DNA of 64,000 nucleotides from HK-STAS-PATE-42 sp964461505 (GTDB lineage: Bacteria; Patescibacteriota; Saccharimonadia; Saccharimonadales; HK-STAS-PATE-42). The stretch lies in contig CAYWUW010000002.1 in assembly GCA_964461505.1 (NCBI GenBank), positions 62,001-126,000 on the forward strand, read 5' to 3'. The notes under the pieces were generated by a model that worked only from the letters and a program-made list of their open reading frames with translations, searched no databases and had not been told where the DNA came from. The translations under genes and the position numbers were made by a program. Positions 8,292-17,272 of this stretch are shown here, in pieces; position 1 is the first letter of the stretch; each line of letters begins with the position of its first letter.

Positions 8292-9464
8292 ATGGAAGAA
8301 AAGATGAGGCCGGGCAATAAAGAGGCGCAAACTCTAAACTTAAATATTAGACCGTACGTTGTGGCCAGAACTGTTTTTGTGGCTGCTTTGACTATTTTGT
8401 TATTAAGCTTAGTGGCCAAAATGCGAACTCCGATAACTTTGATTTTAACTTCGTTCTTTTTAGCAATTGCGTTAAATCCGCCAGTTAGTAAGATTTCGAA
8501 AGTTATGCCTAAAGGTAGCAGAGCTTTAAGCGTAGCGGTTGCTTATCTTTTGGTGGTTGGGATTTTAGGAAGCTTGCTGTTTACGGTTGTTCCGCCAGTT
8601 GCACGGCAAGTTGGGAACTTTGCTAACCAGTTCCCCAGTTATATTGAGGATATGCGAGGCAAAAGGGAAACAAGAATAGGCCAAGTTATCAATAAATACG
8701 GGCTAGAAGATGATGCTGAAAAGTTTGCCAACAAGGTAAAAGATACTTTAGGAAACTCTGGAGAGGTTGCATTTAGAAGTGCCCAAACTGCGCTGAGTGC
8801 TTTAGTAAGTACGATTACGGTTCTAGTTTTAACCTTTTTTATGCTGGTTGATGGGCCAGTTATGTTGGCTGGAATGTTGGCGCGCTATAAAGATAAACAG
8901 ATGAAAGAACGCCACGAAGATTTATTAAAGAAGATGTACCGAGTTGTAACTGGATATTTTAATGGGCAAGTTTTGGTGGCCTCGATTGCTTCGGCCTTAA
9001 GCTTAGTGGCTATGTTGGTGGTTGGTTGGATCTTTAAAACTTCACTGCCCTACCCTTTGGTTCTGACGGCAACGGTATTTATTTGCGGGCTAATTCCGCT
9101 AATTGGAGCTACGCTAGGTGCAGCAGTAGTAGTTGCGGTTTCGGTATTTGTAAGTTGGAAGGTGGCTTTAGTTTTGGGAATTTACTTCTTTATTTACCAG
9201 CAGATTGAAAACGCAACTATTCAACCAAGAATTCAGAGTAAGGCGGTAAGCATGAATCCGTTGATTGTTTTGATTGTGGTGATGCTGAGTGCATCATTTG
9301 GGGGAATTTTTGCGGCGTTTATTGCTTTGCCGGTTGCGGGGTGTTTGCAGCTCTTGTTTAATGATTTTATCAGCCAAGGGAGTTTAACTAAGAAGCCACA
9401 AGGAACTCCGAATAACTGGCTTTCGAGAAGCATTCGGATGGGATCTTCAAAAAATAAGAATTAA
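8292..9464 (+). CDS. AI-2E / PerM family membrane transporter
   Basis: The 390-residue protein is a typical AI-2E family permease with about eight membrane segments. Conserved family features include the FFLAIALNPPVSKI region near residue 50, a long cytosolic/periplasmic middle part, FFMLVDGP and GYFNGQVLVASI. It ends with the block LIPLIGATLGAAVV, YQQIENATIQPRIQ and NPLIVLIVVMLSASFGGIFAAFIALPVAG. I chose ATG 8292, 2 nt after the SOD stop, rather than an upstream start inside SOD. Members export autoinducer-2 or help with Na+/H+ transport; the substrate here is unknown. Confidence 0.88.
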   Translation: MEEKMRPGNKEAQTLNLNIRPYVVARTVFVAALTILLLSLVAKMRTPITLILTSFFLAIALNPPVSKISKVMPKGSRALSVAVAYLLVVGILGSLLFTVVPPVARQVGNFANQFPSYIEDMRGKRETRIGQVINKYGLEDDAEKFANKVKDTLGNSGEVAFRSAQTALSALVSTITVLVLTFFMLVDGPVMLAGMLARYKDKQMKERHEDLLKKMYRVVTGYFNGQVLVASIASALSLVAMLVVGWIFKTSLPYPLVLTATVFICGLIPLIGATLGAAVVVAVSVFVSWKVALVLGIYFFIYQQIENATIQPRIQSKAVSMNPLIVLIVVMLSASFGGIFAAFIALPVAGCLQLLFNDFISQGSLTKKPQGTPNNWLSRSIRMGSSKNKN

Positions 9465-9504
9465 AAATAATAATTAAGCTTAGCGAGTTAGACTTTGATT
9501 TTTT

Positions 9505-10329
9505 GTGGGACCGTTTAAATATATTTCGAGTACAGATAATGCTTTAGTAAAGCAGATTTTAAAGCTCCAACTTAAAAAGCGAGAGCGGGATAAATCTAAG
9601 CTTTTTGTGATTGAGGGTTTTAGAGAAAATCAGAGAGCTTTACAAGCCGGAATTAAGCTTAAGAGTTTGGTTTTTTGCGCGGATTGGTTCTTGAAGAGTT
9701 CTAATTTAGAATTAATTGGGCTGGCGGAAGAAGGCGGTGCGGAGATTGTGGAAGTTTCTAAAAGTATCTTTGCAAAATTAAGTTATAGAGATCGGCCTGA
9801 TGGTTTTATAGCGCTTGCTGAGCAGCCAGAGTTGAATTTGAGGCAACTTAAGCTTAAGGAAGATAGTGTGTTGGTGATTGTAGAAAAGATTGAAAAGCCG
9901 GGCAATTTAGGAACTTTGCTGCGGGGCTGCGATGCAACTGGAGTTGATGGTTTGATAATTTGTGAGCCCGTAACGGATGTTTTTAACCCGAATGTGGTTA
10001 GAGCTTCAACTGGGGCTTTGTTTTCGGTTCCGGTGGCGGTGGCGGAAAGTTCTAGAGAGGTGATTTTGTGGCTGAAGAAGAATGGTGTAAAGATTTTTAG
10101 TACAACTCCGCATACAGAAAATGTGTATTGGGAAAGTGATTTTAAGCTTAAGCAACCAATTGCAATTGTGGCTGGAGCCGAACAATATGGCCTGAGTGAA
10201 ATTTGGCTGCAGGAAAGTGATGAGTTAATTAAGTTGCCAATGCTGGGCGCGGCGGATTCTTTAAATATCGCAATCAGCACAATTGCCTGCTTGTATGAAG
10301 TTTTAAGGCAGAGGGCAATATCTGGCTAG
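9505..10329 (+). CDS. SPOUT (TrmH/SpoU) family RNA 2'-O-methyltransferase
   Basis: The 274-residue protein has an N-terminal substrate-binding domain (KLFVIEGFRENQRAL at about 35) and a C-terminal SPOUT knot. The three SpoU motifs are present: EKIEKPGNLGTLLRGCDATG (about 130-150), PNVVRASTGALFSVP (about 165) and LPMLGAADSLNIAISTIACLYE (about 245). The enzyme should use S-adenosylmethionine to methylate rRNA or tRNA; the exact target cannot be told. The start is GTG at 9505, with TAGACT (9489-9494) 10 nt upstream as a possible -10 box. Its stop overlaps the stop of the convergent gene by 4 nt. Confidence 0.9.
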   Translation: MGPFKYISSTDNALVKQILKLQLKKRERDKSKLFVIEGFRENQRALQAGIKLKSLVFCADWFLKSSNLELIGLAEEGGAEIVEVSKSIFAKLSYRDRPDGFIALAEQPELNLRQLKLKEDSVLVIVEKIEKPGNLGTLLRGCDATGVDGLIICEPVTDVFNPNVVRASTGALFSVPVAVAESSREVILWLKKNGVKIFSTTPHTENVYWESDFKLKQPIAIVAGAEQYGLSEIWLQESDELIKLPMLGAADSLNIAISTIACLYEVLRQRAISG

Positions 10330-12596
10330 TTGCGGATTTTGCTGTGGCCACTAATCCTCTTTACTACCACCACACCACCTCCAATCAAGAAGACTATGGC
10401 TACTAAACTTAAGGCAGTGGTATTAGAACCGGTACTTGCTAGGTTAGTATTGGTGTTAGTGCTTTGGTTAGAGTTTGTGGGTGGGTTTGTGGGTGGGTTG
10501 GTAACAGAAGCTAGTACTATAGGGCTGAATTCAGATGTAGAACCGAAGCCTGAGTTAGTAGTGTTGTCTATGGCTGTGGTTGTTGCGGAGATGGATTTGT
10601 TTGAGAGGTTGAGTCCTGATGGGAGGGTTAGGTTGGCTAGTTGGTTAGTACCGTTAGATACTGTAGTGTAACCTAAGAAGGTTTGACCTTCTCCGTAGCC
10701 AGAAGGATCTGCTTGATCGTTAGCAAAGAATTCTATACGGTATTGGTTTGTAGGGCTATCTGCAGCATCAAGGTTAAAGTTAATGGTAGCGTTAGTGCCA
10801 TCTTGGGTTACAGAGTTTAGTACTGGGAAGTTGATGTAGTTGTTAGGGCCTGTGTCGGAGTCTGTGGGGTCGTTAGGAGTGGGACCGGAGGAGGTGTAGG
10901 TGTTGGGAATGCCATCTGGTATTGAATCGGTCTCTATGCCAACCATAAGGTCTATACCGAGGCCAGCGCCAGTGCTAGGGTCTGAGGCTGGAGAAGTGTC
11001 GTAGATGGAGTTGCCGAGGATGGAGACTTTTTGAGGTGAACCTGAGAGAGACATAGCTGGAACATCGAAGCCCATTGTTGTAATTCCGGAGCCAGTTGAA
11101 GATGCTATATGGTTGGCGTCTGCTGGAGAAGTGCCTCCAATAATGACGTTAGTGGGGTCGCCAAATACATTTATGCCTACGGGGTTATTTGGAGTCGGTG
11201 TCCCGTTTATGTCTAGACCCACCTTGTTGCCAGTGATGGACACATCGTCTGTGACGATACCAAAAAGAGACATGCCAAATACGCTAATACTGACGTCTTG
11301 GTTGTTGTATATAGTATTACCTACAACCTGAATATTTTCAGAAGCGCTTATTTCTATGCCGTTAGCTTCGTTGTCATGAATTATGTTGTTCTCGATTGAC
11401 AGATCACTGTTGTCGGAATTTATGTCCATTCCGCCTTGATCCCAGCCTGCTACACGATTGTTCTTAATAGTTACGTTATGTGAGGATGATAAGGTTATGC
11501 CGGTACCAATACCTGTGTTACCGCTCCCCAGGATAGTAGTACCGTCATAGCCAAGGCCGATGTAGTTATTTTCGATGAGAAGGTTGTCGGAGTTGTGAGG
11601 GGCTATTCCGTGGCCCAAACTGGATCCAATAACGTTAATGGCTGTAGGTTGGGGGCCGCCAACAATTACGTCTGGTACATTATCTATAGATAATGTACCA
11701 CTACCGTCAATCACACTATTAGCTATACCGGTAAGACCATCAGCACCTACGCCAATGTAGTTGCCTTGGATTATCCAACCAGGGCCTGGATAAGAGGCGG
11801 TTGCAGTAGTCCGGGTAGTGGAAGTGTTACCGGAAATAAGGTTACGGTCTTCCGGGTTAAGGCCGCCAACGAGGACATCGGTTGCTCGGTCTGGATTACT
11901 GTTAAACGTATTTATGCCCACGGTATTAGATTCTGCAGCACTTCCCATAGGGTTTGTTCCTATGTAGTTGCCTTGGATCTTAATGCGATCCGCTAATAGC
12001 TGTATGCCGTCACCTTTGTCAGCATTGTCGTTCAGAGCCAAGCCCTTGATGATACTGTCATCACTATCATCTTGAAAGTGTAGTATGCCGTTATTAGCAT
12101 TAGGCAACCCTCCCCCATCCAACTCAATAAGTAAGGTTCCGTTGAGTGGTTGCGGGGCTGGGGCAGTGTTTGCTTGGGCTCCGGGTTGAGAGTAGCCATT
12201 GATGGTGACTTGTTCTGTAATATTAGGTAAGGCGGATTGTGGAGCTATGGTATAGCCGTTTTGGGAGTGGTTGGTGAAGTCTGGAGTGCCTGAGATGTTG
12301 AAGAGGATGGTAGAAGCGTCTGGATCTGAGTTAGCTTCTTGAATAGCAGCACGAAGCGTACAGTTGCCTGCTCCATCATCACAGATACCGTCTCCAATGT
12401 TGTCGTCTGGAGTGTCGAGGGTAGAGTCTACGGTTATACCGTTAGAGAAGTTATTGTCTAGGGCATTGGTGGTAGAGAGAAAGGAGTTCTTTAGCCCTAA
12501 GCTTAAGATAGAGATAAGGACTAGGGCTAAAGCAAGAGATGAGGTGAGAGGGTGGGATTTAAGTTTGTTGATAATGGAGTGTTTAGGTGAGTTCAT
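10326..12596 (-). CDS. CSLREA / beta-helix surface protein with LASTG sorting signal
   Basis: The 756-residue exported protein has a signal segment (residues about 14-40) and the CSLREA-type block (GITVDSTLDTPDDN, then CTLRAAIQEANSDPD). The EINGYSQPGAQANTAPAPQP-like module follows, then a long parallel beta-helix of GNYIG/VGG repeats (about 170-560). A beta-sandwich-like segment (INFNLDAADSPTNQYRIEFFAND), a Pro/Thr/Asn linker, LASTG, a hydrophobic span and basic residues complete it. The 409 bp that encode its C-terminal end (10412-10820) match 43832-44240 without any difference I can see, while the helix region differs. Only one TAAGCTTA copy lies in the gene. It may bind host or environmental glycans (inference). 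Confidence 0.85.
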   Translation of the reverse strand: MNSPKHSIINKLKSHPLTSSLALALVLISILSLGLKNSFLSTTNALDNNFSNGITVDSTLDTPDDNIGDGICDDGAGNCTLRAAIQEANSDPDASTILFNISGTPDFTNHSQNGYTIAPQSALPNITEQVTINGYSQPGAQANTAPAPQPLNGTLLIELDGGGLPNANNGILHFQDDSDDSIIKGLALNDNADKGDGIQLLADRIKIQGNYIGTNPMGSAAESNTVGINTFNSNPDRATDVLVGGLNPEDRNLISGNTSTTRTTATASYPGPGWIIQGNYIGVGADGLTGIANSVIDGSGTLSIDNVPDVIVGGPQPTAINVIGSSLGHGIAPHNSDNLLIENNYIGLGYDGTTILGSGNTGIGTGITLSSSHNVTIKNNRVAGWDQGGMDINSDNSDLSIENNIIHDNEANGIEISASENIQVVGNTIYNNQDVSISVFGMSLFGIVTDDVSITGNKVGLDINGTPTPNNPVGINVFGDPTNVIIGGTSPADANHIASSTGSGITTMGFDVPAMSLSGSPQKVSILGNSIYDTSPASDPSTGAGLGIDLMVGIETDSIPDGIPNTYTSSGPTPNDPTDSDTGPNNYINFPVLNSVTQDGTNATINFNLDAADSPTNQYRIEFFANDQADPSGYGEGQTFLGYTTVSNGTNQLANLTLPSGLNLSNKSISATTTAIDNTTNSGFGSTSEFSPIVLASVTNPPTNPPTNSNQSTNTNTNLASTGSNTTALSLVAIVFLIGGGVVVVKRISGHSKIRN
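10412..10820 (-). repeat. 409-bp direct repeat, copy A
   Basis: Line-by-line comparison shows 10412-10820 and 43832-44240 to be identical. Both copies lie on the minus strand in the 3' part of paralogous surface-protein genes and encode the domain before the sorting signal, up to LASTGSNTTA. The anchors after the repeat differ (ALSLVAIVF here, YALLAASLL in copy B). Confidence 0.95.
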
Positions 12597-12640
12597 GGTG
12601 TGTGTTTATACGGTTAGTTTTGGTTTATTTTAGCATAAGC

Positions 12641-13732
12641 TTAATAGGCATAAAAGTCGAAGCACTGGTAGCCCTTGTTATGAGCTTGAAGAAGATAATT
12701 TTTTGAGTAGTAATCTGTTGGATAGGCTGGTTCAATCATGTTGGAGCTTGGTTCCTGCGCCCCGGCAGAAGCTTGGAAGGTTGCGCAGAGCTGGTAGCCG
12801 CCAGTTCCGGCGATACGGCCAATACTAGAGACATTCGATTGGGCTTCGCCAGATTGTGAGCTCTGGCTTTGGTTATCTTCTAGATAGGTTTGCGGCTCGG
12901 CAGGTTCATCATAACCATTGGAAAGAATTGGCTTGTAGACATAGGTTTGGTTGGTGAACTTATCTTTGATTGGCTGGCTTAAGTTTAAGATTTCGCTAGC
13001 GCTATTTGGCAAGAAGCCACTACTTGTGTATTGATTCTGAACTGCTTCGCTGGTTGAAAGGAGATCTTTAACCGTTTGCCTATCGCTAGAGACATCTTTA
13101 TTGTTAACAAGGGCAATACCCATAATTGAGGCGCTTAATATTAAGCTTAATGTAAACATAAGAAAGAGGTTCAAACGGCGTAGTTCTGGTGTTGGTGGAA
13201 CATGCCTTAAGATTAATCGTAAATAGTAAATGTGCAGTAAGACAATAAGTGCGCTGGGGGCAGAAGTGGTGAGAAGGTTGGTGGATGATTCTAGCCCAAA
13301 GATGACTCTAGTGGCGGAATAGCCAGCAACAATGGCGAAAATTACGGCAGAAGTAAGCCCGACACAAAGAGTTATAAAGTAGACGACGCGGCGCAAGGTT
13401 TGATGAACTCTTTGTGGATGGTTTAGTTCTTCGGAGCTGGTTCTAGCGTAAAGAATAATTGTGATCGGTGCTAAAACTATTAAGAAGCCAAAGACCCAAG
13501 CTAAGCTTTCGGCTAAGTTTTTAGAAAATGCGCTGCCGGAGATTATAGAAAAAACTGAATAAACTGCCACAAAAAGTACTATTGCCAATGCGGCGCTAAA
13601 AATCTGCAATGCGGTATATTCAAACAGGTAAGATTTTGTTTTGGAAAAGAAGCCTCGCTTTGCCGTGCTTTTTGTGGAAGATGTTTTTGCTTTAAGTTCG
13701 GATGGAAGTTTGGATGATTGTTGCTTTGCCAT
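12641..13732 (-). CDS. Multi-pass membrane protein with C-terminal exported domain (DUF5671-like)
   Basis: The 363-residue protein begins with a Lys/Ser-rich cytosolic segment. It has five or six membrane spans (about residues 37-60, 76-98, 115-140, 155-175, 190-212) and an outside domain of about 150 residues. The membrane part resembles the DUF5671 family. The outside part contains GYQLCATF and ends NKGYQCFDFYAY; the two Cys could form a disulfide, for which the VKOR at 23163 would be suited. Function unknown. It ends in a TAAGCTTA copy that supplies the stop codon. Confidence 0.65.
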   Translation of the reverse strand: MAKQQSSKLPSELKAKTSSTKSTAKRGFFSKTKSYLFEYTALQIFSAALAIVLFVAVYSVFSIISGSAFSKNLAESLAWVFGFLIVLAPITIILYARTSSEELNHPQRVHQTLRRVVYFITLCVGLTSAVIFAIVAGYSATRVIFGLESSTNLLTTSAPSALIVLLHIYYLRLILRHVPPTPELRRLNLFLMFTLSLILSASIMGIALVNNKDVSSDRQTVKDLLSTSEAVQNQYTSSGFLPNSASEILNLSQPIKDKFTNQTYVYKPILSNGYDEPAEPQTYLEDNQSQSSQSGEAQSNVSSIGRIAGTGGYQLCATFQASAGAQEPSSNMIEPAYPTDYYSKNYLLQAHNKGYQCFDFYAY

Positions 13733-13740
13733 AAAAATTT

Positions 13741-13910
13741 TGCCCTTTTGCTGTCTGTGCTCTATCTCTGCGTAGACTGTGTTTTTGTGCGTAGAAATTG
13801 GAACTTAACACGATACGATAAATATATCTATAAGACCGTATCTTAGACCGTGCTTTTAGATCCTATTTTAGATTGTATCTTAAAATGGTAAAGCTTGAAA
13901 ACACTTAAGC
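13741..13910. other. Intergenic segment with degenerate short tandem repeats
   Basis: This gap between two minus-strand genes carries about four imperfect copies of a 13-14-nt unit (TAAGACCGTATCT, TAGACCGTGCTTT, TAGATCCTATTTT, AGATTGTATCTTA; about 13831-13885). The upstream part (13741-13800) should hold the folP promoter or leader only if folP is not read with the gene above. No gene is visible. Confidence 0.45.
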
Positions 13911-14732
13911 TTAGTTAAGCTCATTTAAAGACTTGGCGTGGAGTGCAACATTGTGAACTCGCAAGTACTCTACCCCGTTCTTGACTGCCTCTAAGGCAAG
14001 CTCGGCAGAACGTAGATCTAGCCAATTGTTTAGTTCTTTTTTTGTTAGATTTTGAAGATCTGGATATACTTCACCAGTTGACGGACTAAACTTAAGGCTG
14101 CTTTTGCGAGATGCGCCCAAAAAGACCGGGAAGCCAGGGACATAGCGAGGATAATCTACTAAGCTTAAGTTTAACCTTGGAGTTTTTCCGAAGCCAAAGC
14201 CAGGGTCTGCAATAATGTTTTCTTTGGGAATTCCGGCGGCAATCATTTGCTCAAAACGTTGGAGCTGTTCATCGGCAACTTGTTCGATGCTATCCATTTT
14301 GGATCCTGAATGGGCGGCTTGAATATCGCCCCCAGCAGAATCTGGAATATGGCTAACCACACAAGTTAGAGCTAGAGAGGCGGCGACTTCGACCATTTGC
14401 GGGTTAGAAAAATTGCTGGCATCGTTGGCAATTAGTCTTCCGGCTTGTGCTGCCGCTAAGCTTAAGGTTTGTGGGTTTTTGCTATCTAGAGAGATTGAAT
14501 CTGGATGCGCGACAAGTAATGGCTCTATAATTGATTTTAATCTAGACCATTCTTGATGTGAGGTTAGAGGAGTCGCGCCAGGCCTGGTAGATTCTGCTCC
14601 TACATCTACCCAGCTTGCGCCCTGAGTGAAGAGCTCTGTGGCTCTGGCGATAGCTAACTCAGGAGTTTGGTAGAGCCCACCATCGCTAAAGCTATCTGGG
14701 GTTAAGTTTAGGATTCCGACTAGTTTTGCCAT
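13911..14732 (-). CDS. folP: Dihydropteroate synthase
   Basis: The 273-residue enzyme joins p-aminobenzoate to 6-hydroxymethyl-dihydropterin diphosphate in folate synthesis. All family signatures are present: GILNLTPDSFSDGG at the start, VDVGAESTRPGA (about 50-60), LSLDSKNP, NDASN, IADPGFGFGKT (about 175), FLGASRKSS and a C-terminal RVHNV. I chose ATG 14732 because AAGGAG lies 6 nt upstream and the DHPS fold begins there. The longer frame to 14807 overlaps the next gene and has no family similarity. No other folate genes are in the window. Confidence 0.93.
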   Translation of the reverse strand: MAKLVGILNLTPDSFSDGGLYQTPELAIARATELFTQGASWVDVGAESTRPGATPLTSHQEWSRLKSIIEPLLVAHPDSISLDSKNPQTLSLAAAQAGRLIANDASNFSNPQMVEVAASLALTCVVSHIPDSAGGDIQAAHSGSKMDSIEQVADEQLQRFEQMIAAGIPKENIIADPGFGFGKTPRLNLSLVDYPRYVPGFPVFLGASRKSSLKFSPSTGEVYPDLQNLTKKELNNWLDLRSAELALEAVKNGVEYLRVHNVALHAKSLNELN

Positions 14733-14763
14733 AGCTACTCCTTCTGCTGCTCCCCTTCTTCTT

Positions 14764-15504
14764 TCATGGAACTTTTGTTTGGGGCCAGTTGGCGTATGTA
14801 AAGGCATAGTTTGCGTCGAATGGTTTTTTGTTGGCGCGGACCATCATTGAGATTCTGCCGGGAGTTGCATCTTCAACGGCGTGTTCTGGCCTTGCATCTA
14901 AACCCATTCCATCATAGAGGTCGGTTCCGCGCATTAATAAAAGATCGCCCGGTTTTGTTGGGACTGCCAATTTAGACTTAATGTTCCATTCTGTAACAAC
15001 ATCCTGCTCTAGTTCATTATCCCAACCGTAGGCTAGAGGTTCTCGATCATAAACCGCAAAAGTTGAGGATCCGTAAATAGCAGCAATAGCAATAACACCT
15101 GGAAAGCGGGCATTATCCATATGTGGAGTTAGGCCATCTGGCTTGTGATACTTGTGGTAAGAAGTTTCATCAGCCTGCCAACTGGTGAGGTTCGGCAAAC
15201 CTTGAGCTCCAAAAGTTTGCACAAACTGTTGAACTTCTCTAGTTAGGGTAATCATCAGCGGAACTTGCTCTAGCTGGGTGGGATCTACTTTAGGAACTTC
15301 GCTGCTAAGCTTAAGGGCAAAGACTTGATGGTTTTGATCTACGCGAACTTGGCGAACATTGGCAAAACTTCCACCTGGATCGCACCAGGTGACACGAGTC
15401 TCGATTTCTTGCCGGAGTTGAGTTAAAAAGTTGAGATTTATGGCTCCGCTAAAATTGTAGGCTCCAAAACCAGCAGGCCCAAGAGCTTCAACCGCCCCAC
15501 GCAC
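14764..15504 (-). CDS. 2OG-Fe(II) oxygenase-like (cupin-fold) protein
   Basis: The 246-residue protein shows the layout of an iron/2-oxoglutarate dioxygenase: HMDNARFPG (HxD, about residues 125-127), a strand-rich core and KPGDLLLMRG. PEHAVEDATPGRISMMVRAN then gives the distal His and the Arg that binds 2-oxoglutarate. The visible start is a GTG at 15504, but the frame stays open to 15645. The upstream codons look coding (SFDPNNLILNPSSSS), so the true start is uncertain. It uses TGA as stop and lies 31 nt ahead of folP on the same strand. Such enzymes are unusual in CPR bacteria; substrate unknown. Confidence 0.68.
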   Translation of the reverse strand: MRGAVEALGPAGFGAYNFSGAINLNFLTQLRQEIETRVTWCDPGGSFANVRQVRVDQNHQVFALKLSSEVPKVDPTQLEQVPLMITLTREVQQFVQTFGAQGLPNLTSWQADETSYHKYHKPDGLTPHMDNARFPGVIAIAAIYGSSTFAVYDREPLAYGWDNELEQDVVTEWNIKSKLAVPTKPGDLLLMRGTDLYDGMGLDARPEHAVEDATPGRISMMVRANKKPFDANYAFTYANWPQTKVP

Positions 15505-15681
15505 AGAGCTAGAACTAGGATTTAAGATTAGGTTATTTGGATCGAAAGATTGAGCTTGCTGTGAGCTTTGTTCAGCAGTTATTTTGTGAGGGCAGACTGA
15601 GCCTGAAGAAGTATAAGCACTGTTAAGCTTAAGTTTAACAAACTAGATTTAAAAAAGAAAATTCTTTTTGGGATTTTAAGC

Positions 15682-17082
15682 TTAAGATTGGCTTTGTTCT
15701 TCTTGCCTGCGACGTTTAAGTAGGTTGAGTAGATCCCAGCGGTATTCCCACAATCCGTAGCCAAACAAGAGGAGGCCGGCTCCCCAAATGATGTAAGGCT
15801 TAAGCTTAGTGTTGCCCTGCTCATCTGTGTAGGTAAAAGAGCTTGGTTCTGTCTCTTTTTTAACGGAGCTGACCTTGGTGGTAGCAGCTTTTTTGGTGCT
15901 AGCCTTTTTGGCGGTAGTTTTTTTGGCTGCCTTAGCAGCCGGCTTGGCGGTAACCTTGCTGGCAGTGGAAGTTGTAGTGGCGGTTAAGCTTAATTGAACA
16001 TTCTGAGCAGATGGCGTTGGAGAAGAGCTCCATTGCCAGATTCCGTTGTAAAGTTGCCAGCTCATTGCTTGGTAAGATTTTTCGTAAGGTTCGGCTTCGG
16101 AAAGAACGGTTCCATCGGGATCTAGCAGAGTTGCTTTAGAAGAGCTGTTAGAAAGCGTAAGTTTAGAATCTTTACGAGAGATTGCGTAATATTCGCCTGG
16201 CTGCAAAGTTAGATCTCCTAGAACGTAAGAATAGGTGGAATTGAGGCCAGATTGCAGCTTATAGCCGCTTAAGTTTACGGGTTCGGAATTGGGATTAAAG
16301 AGTTCGATATATTCATCTTCTTCATCTTTTTGGGGTGTAACAGGATCTGGAAAAAGCTCGGTAATTAGAATTGGTAGATAGGTGGGTGGAGGCGGCGAAC
16401 CGGGATCTTGGGTTGTTCCGGGTGCTTGAGGATCTTCTAAAATTTCTTCTGGCTTGCCGCAGTAATTTACAACTTCGTCGATAGAAAATGGATCTTGATC
16501 GTCGATTGAATCTGGGCTGGGTGAATTAGAAACATAAAAATCCTCGCCCGAGATTCCAGTGTTAACTAACGCCCCATCTCCGCTGGGAAATCTTTTGAGG
16601 CTCTGGCCATCAGAATGTTTGGGCGCGATAGAACAAGTTGGTGGATCTGGAGTTCCCCAAGTTAGAACACTGCCAAGCGATTCATCTAAGCTTAAGGGCA
16701 AAAAACGGACTGAACCTCCGGAATCTGCCAGGCCACTCGGAAAATGAGCAAGCACTTCGGAATTCGGTGGCGAATATCCGGAGGCGGAAAAAAGAGCGCG
16801 GTCGCCAGGATCGAGAAGCGTAATGAGCGGATCTGTAAAAGTTAGAGCCTTGTTAGACCAAGTTGTGGAGGTTGTGCCGTGGTATTGCAGGCGCCACTGA
16901 GCGAGATCTATGGTGGAATCGGAGGTGTTTTCGATCTCTATGAATTCGGAGCCACCCTGCCCTGTTTGGAGTTCTGTAATTAAGATTAGGGGAGTTGACG
17001 CAGCAAAAGTATTTAAGCTTAGCAGGCTCGGAGCTATCAGAATAAGAGCGGAGGCTAGCAACTTAAAGCGGAAGGAGGGCAT
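15682..17082 (-). CDS. Membrane-anchored double lamin-tail-domain protein
   Basis: The 466-residue protein has a signal peptide (1-27) and two lamin-tail domains. The first is at about 30-150 (LITELQTGQGGSEFIEIEN, DLAQWRLQY) and the second at about 236-350 (LITELFPDPVTP, EYIELFNPNSEPVNLSGYKL). A Lys/Ala/Thr-rich linker of histone-tail type (about 375-415) and a membrane segment (about 433-450) follow, ending in a charged tail. There is no LAxTG, so it is held by the membrane span rather than by sortase. Proline-rich linkers join the domains. Probable surface or periplasmic binding protein; ligand unknown. Confidence 0.75.
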   Translation of the reverse strand: MPSFRFKLLASALILIAPSLLSLNTFAASTPLILITELQTGQGGSEFIEIENTSDSTIDLAQWRLQYHGTTSTTWSNKALTFTDPLITLLDPGDRALFSASGYSPPNSEVLAHFPSGLADSGGSVRFLPLSLDESLGSVLTWGTPDPPTCSIAPKHSDGQSLKRFPSGDGALVNTGISGEDFYVSNSPSPDSIDDQDPFSIDEVVNYCGKPEEILEDPQAPGTTQDPGSPPPPTYLPILITELFPDPVTPQKDEEDEYIELFNPNSEPVNLSGYKLQSGLNSTYSYVLGDLTLQPGEYYAISRKDSKLTLSNSSSKATLLDPDGTVLSEAEPYEKSYQAMSWQLYNGIWQWSSSPTPSAQNVQLSLTATTTSTASKVTAKPAAKAAKKTTAKKASTKKAATTKVSSVKKETEPSSFTYTDEQGNTKLKPYIIWGAGLLLFGYGLWEYRWDLLNLLKRRRQEEQSQS

Positions 17083-17272
17083 ATTTTTTGGGGAAAATTA
17101 TTTACAGGGAACTGTTATTGAGGAAATGTTTTTAAGTGACTTAGGTACGGCAATCTGAAAAAAGAGTAGCTCTAACTGATTTAAGCTTAGAACTTTAAAA
17201 TCCAAAAAACAAGTACTTTTTAGAAAATTAGATTATGCACCCTGTGGAATATGCTAAAATTAGCAATTGAAT

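Noticed and set aside
10330..10671. Plus-strand open frame of 113 residues (also its twin at 43837-44091)
   Set aside because: It lies opposite the Pro/Thr/Asn-rich end of the surface proteins and has low-complexity, membrane-like sequence caused by the linker DNA.
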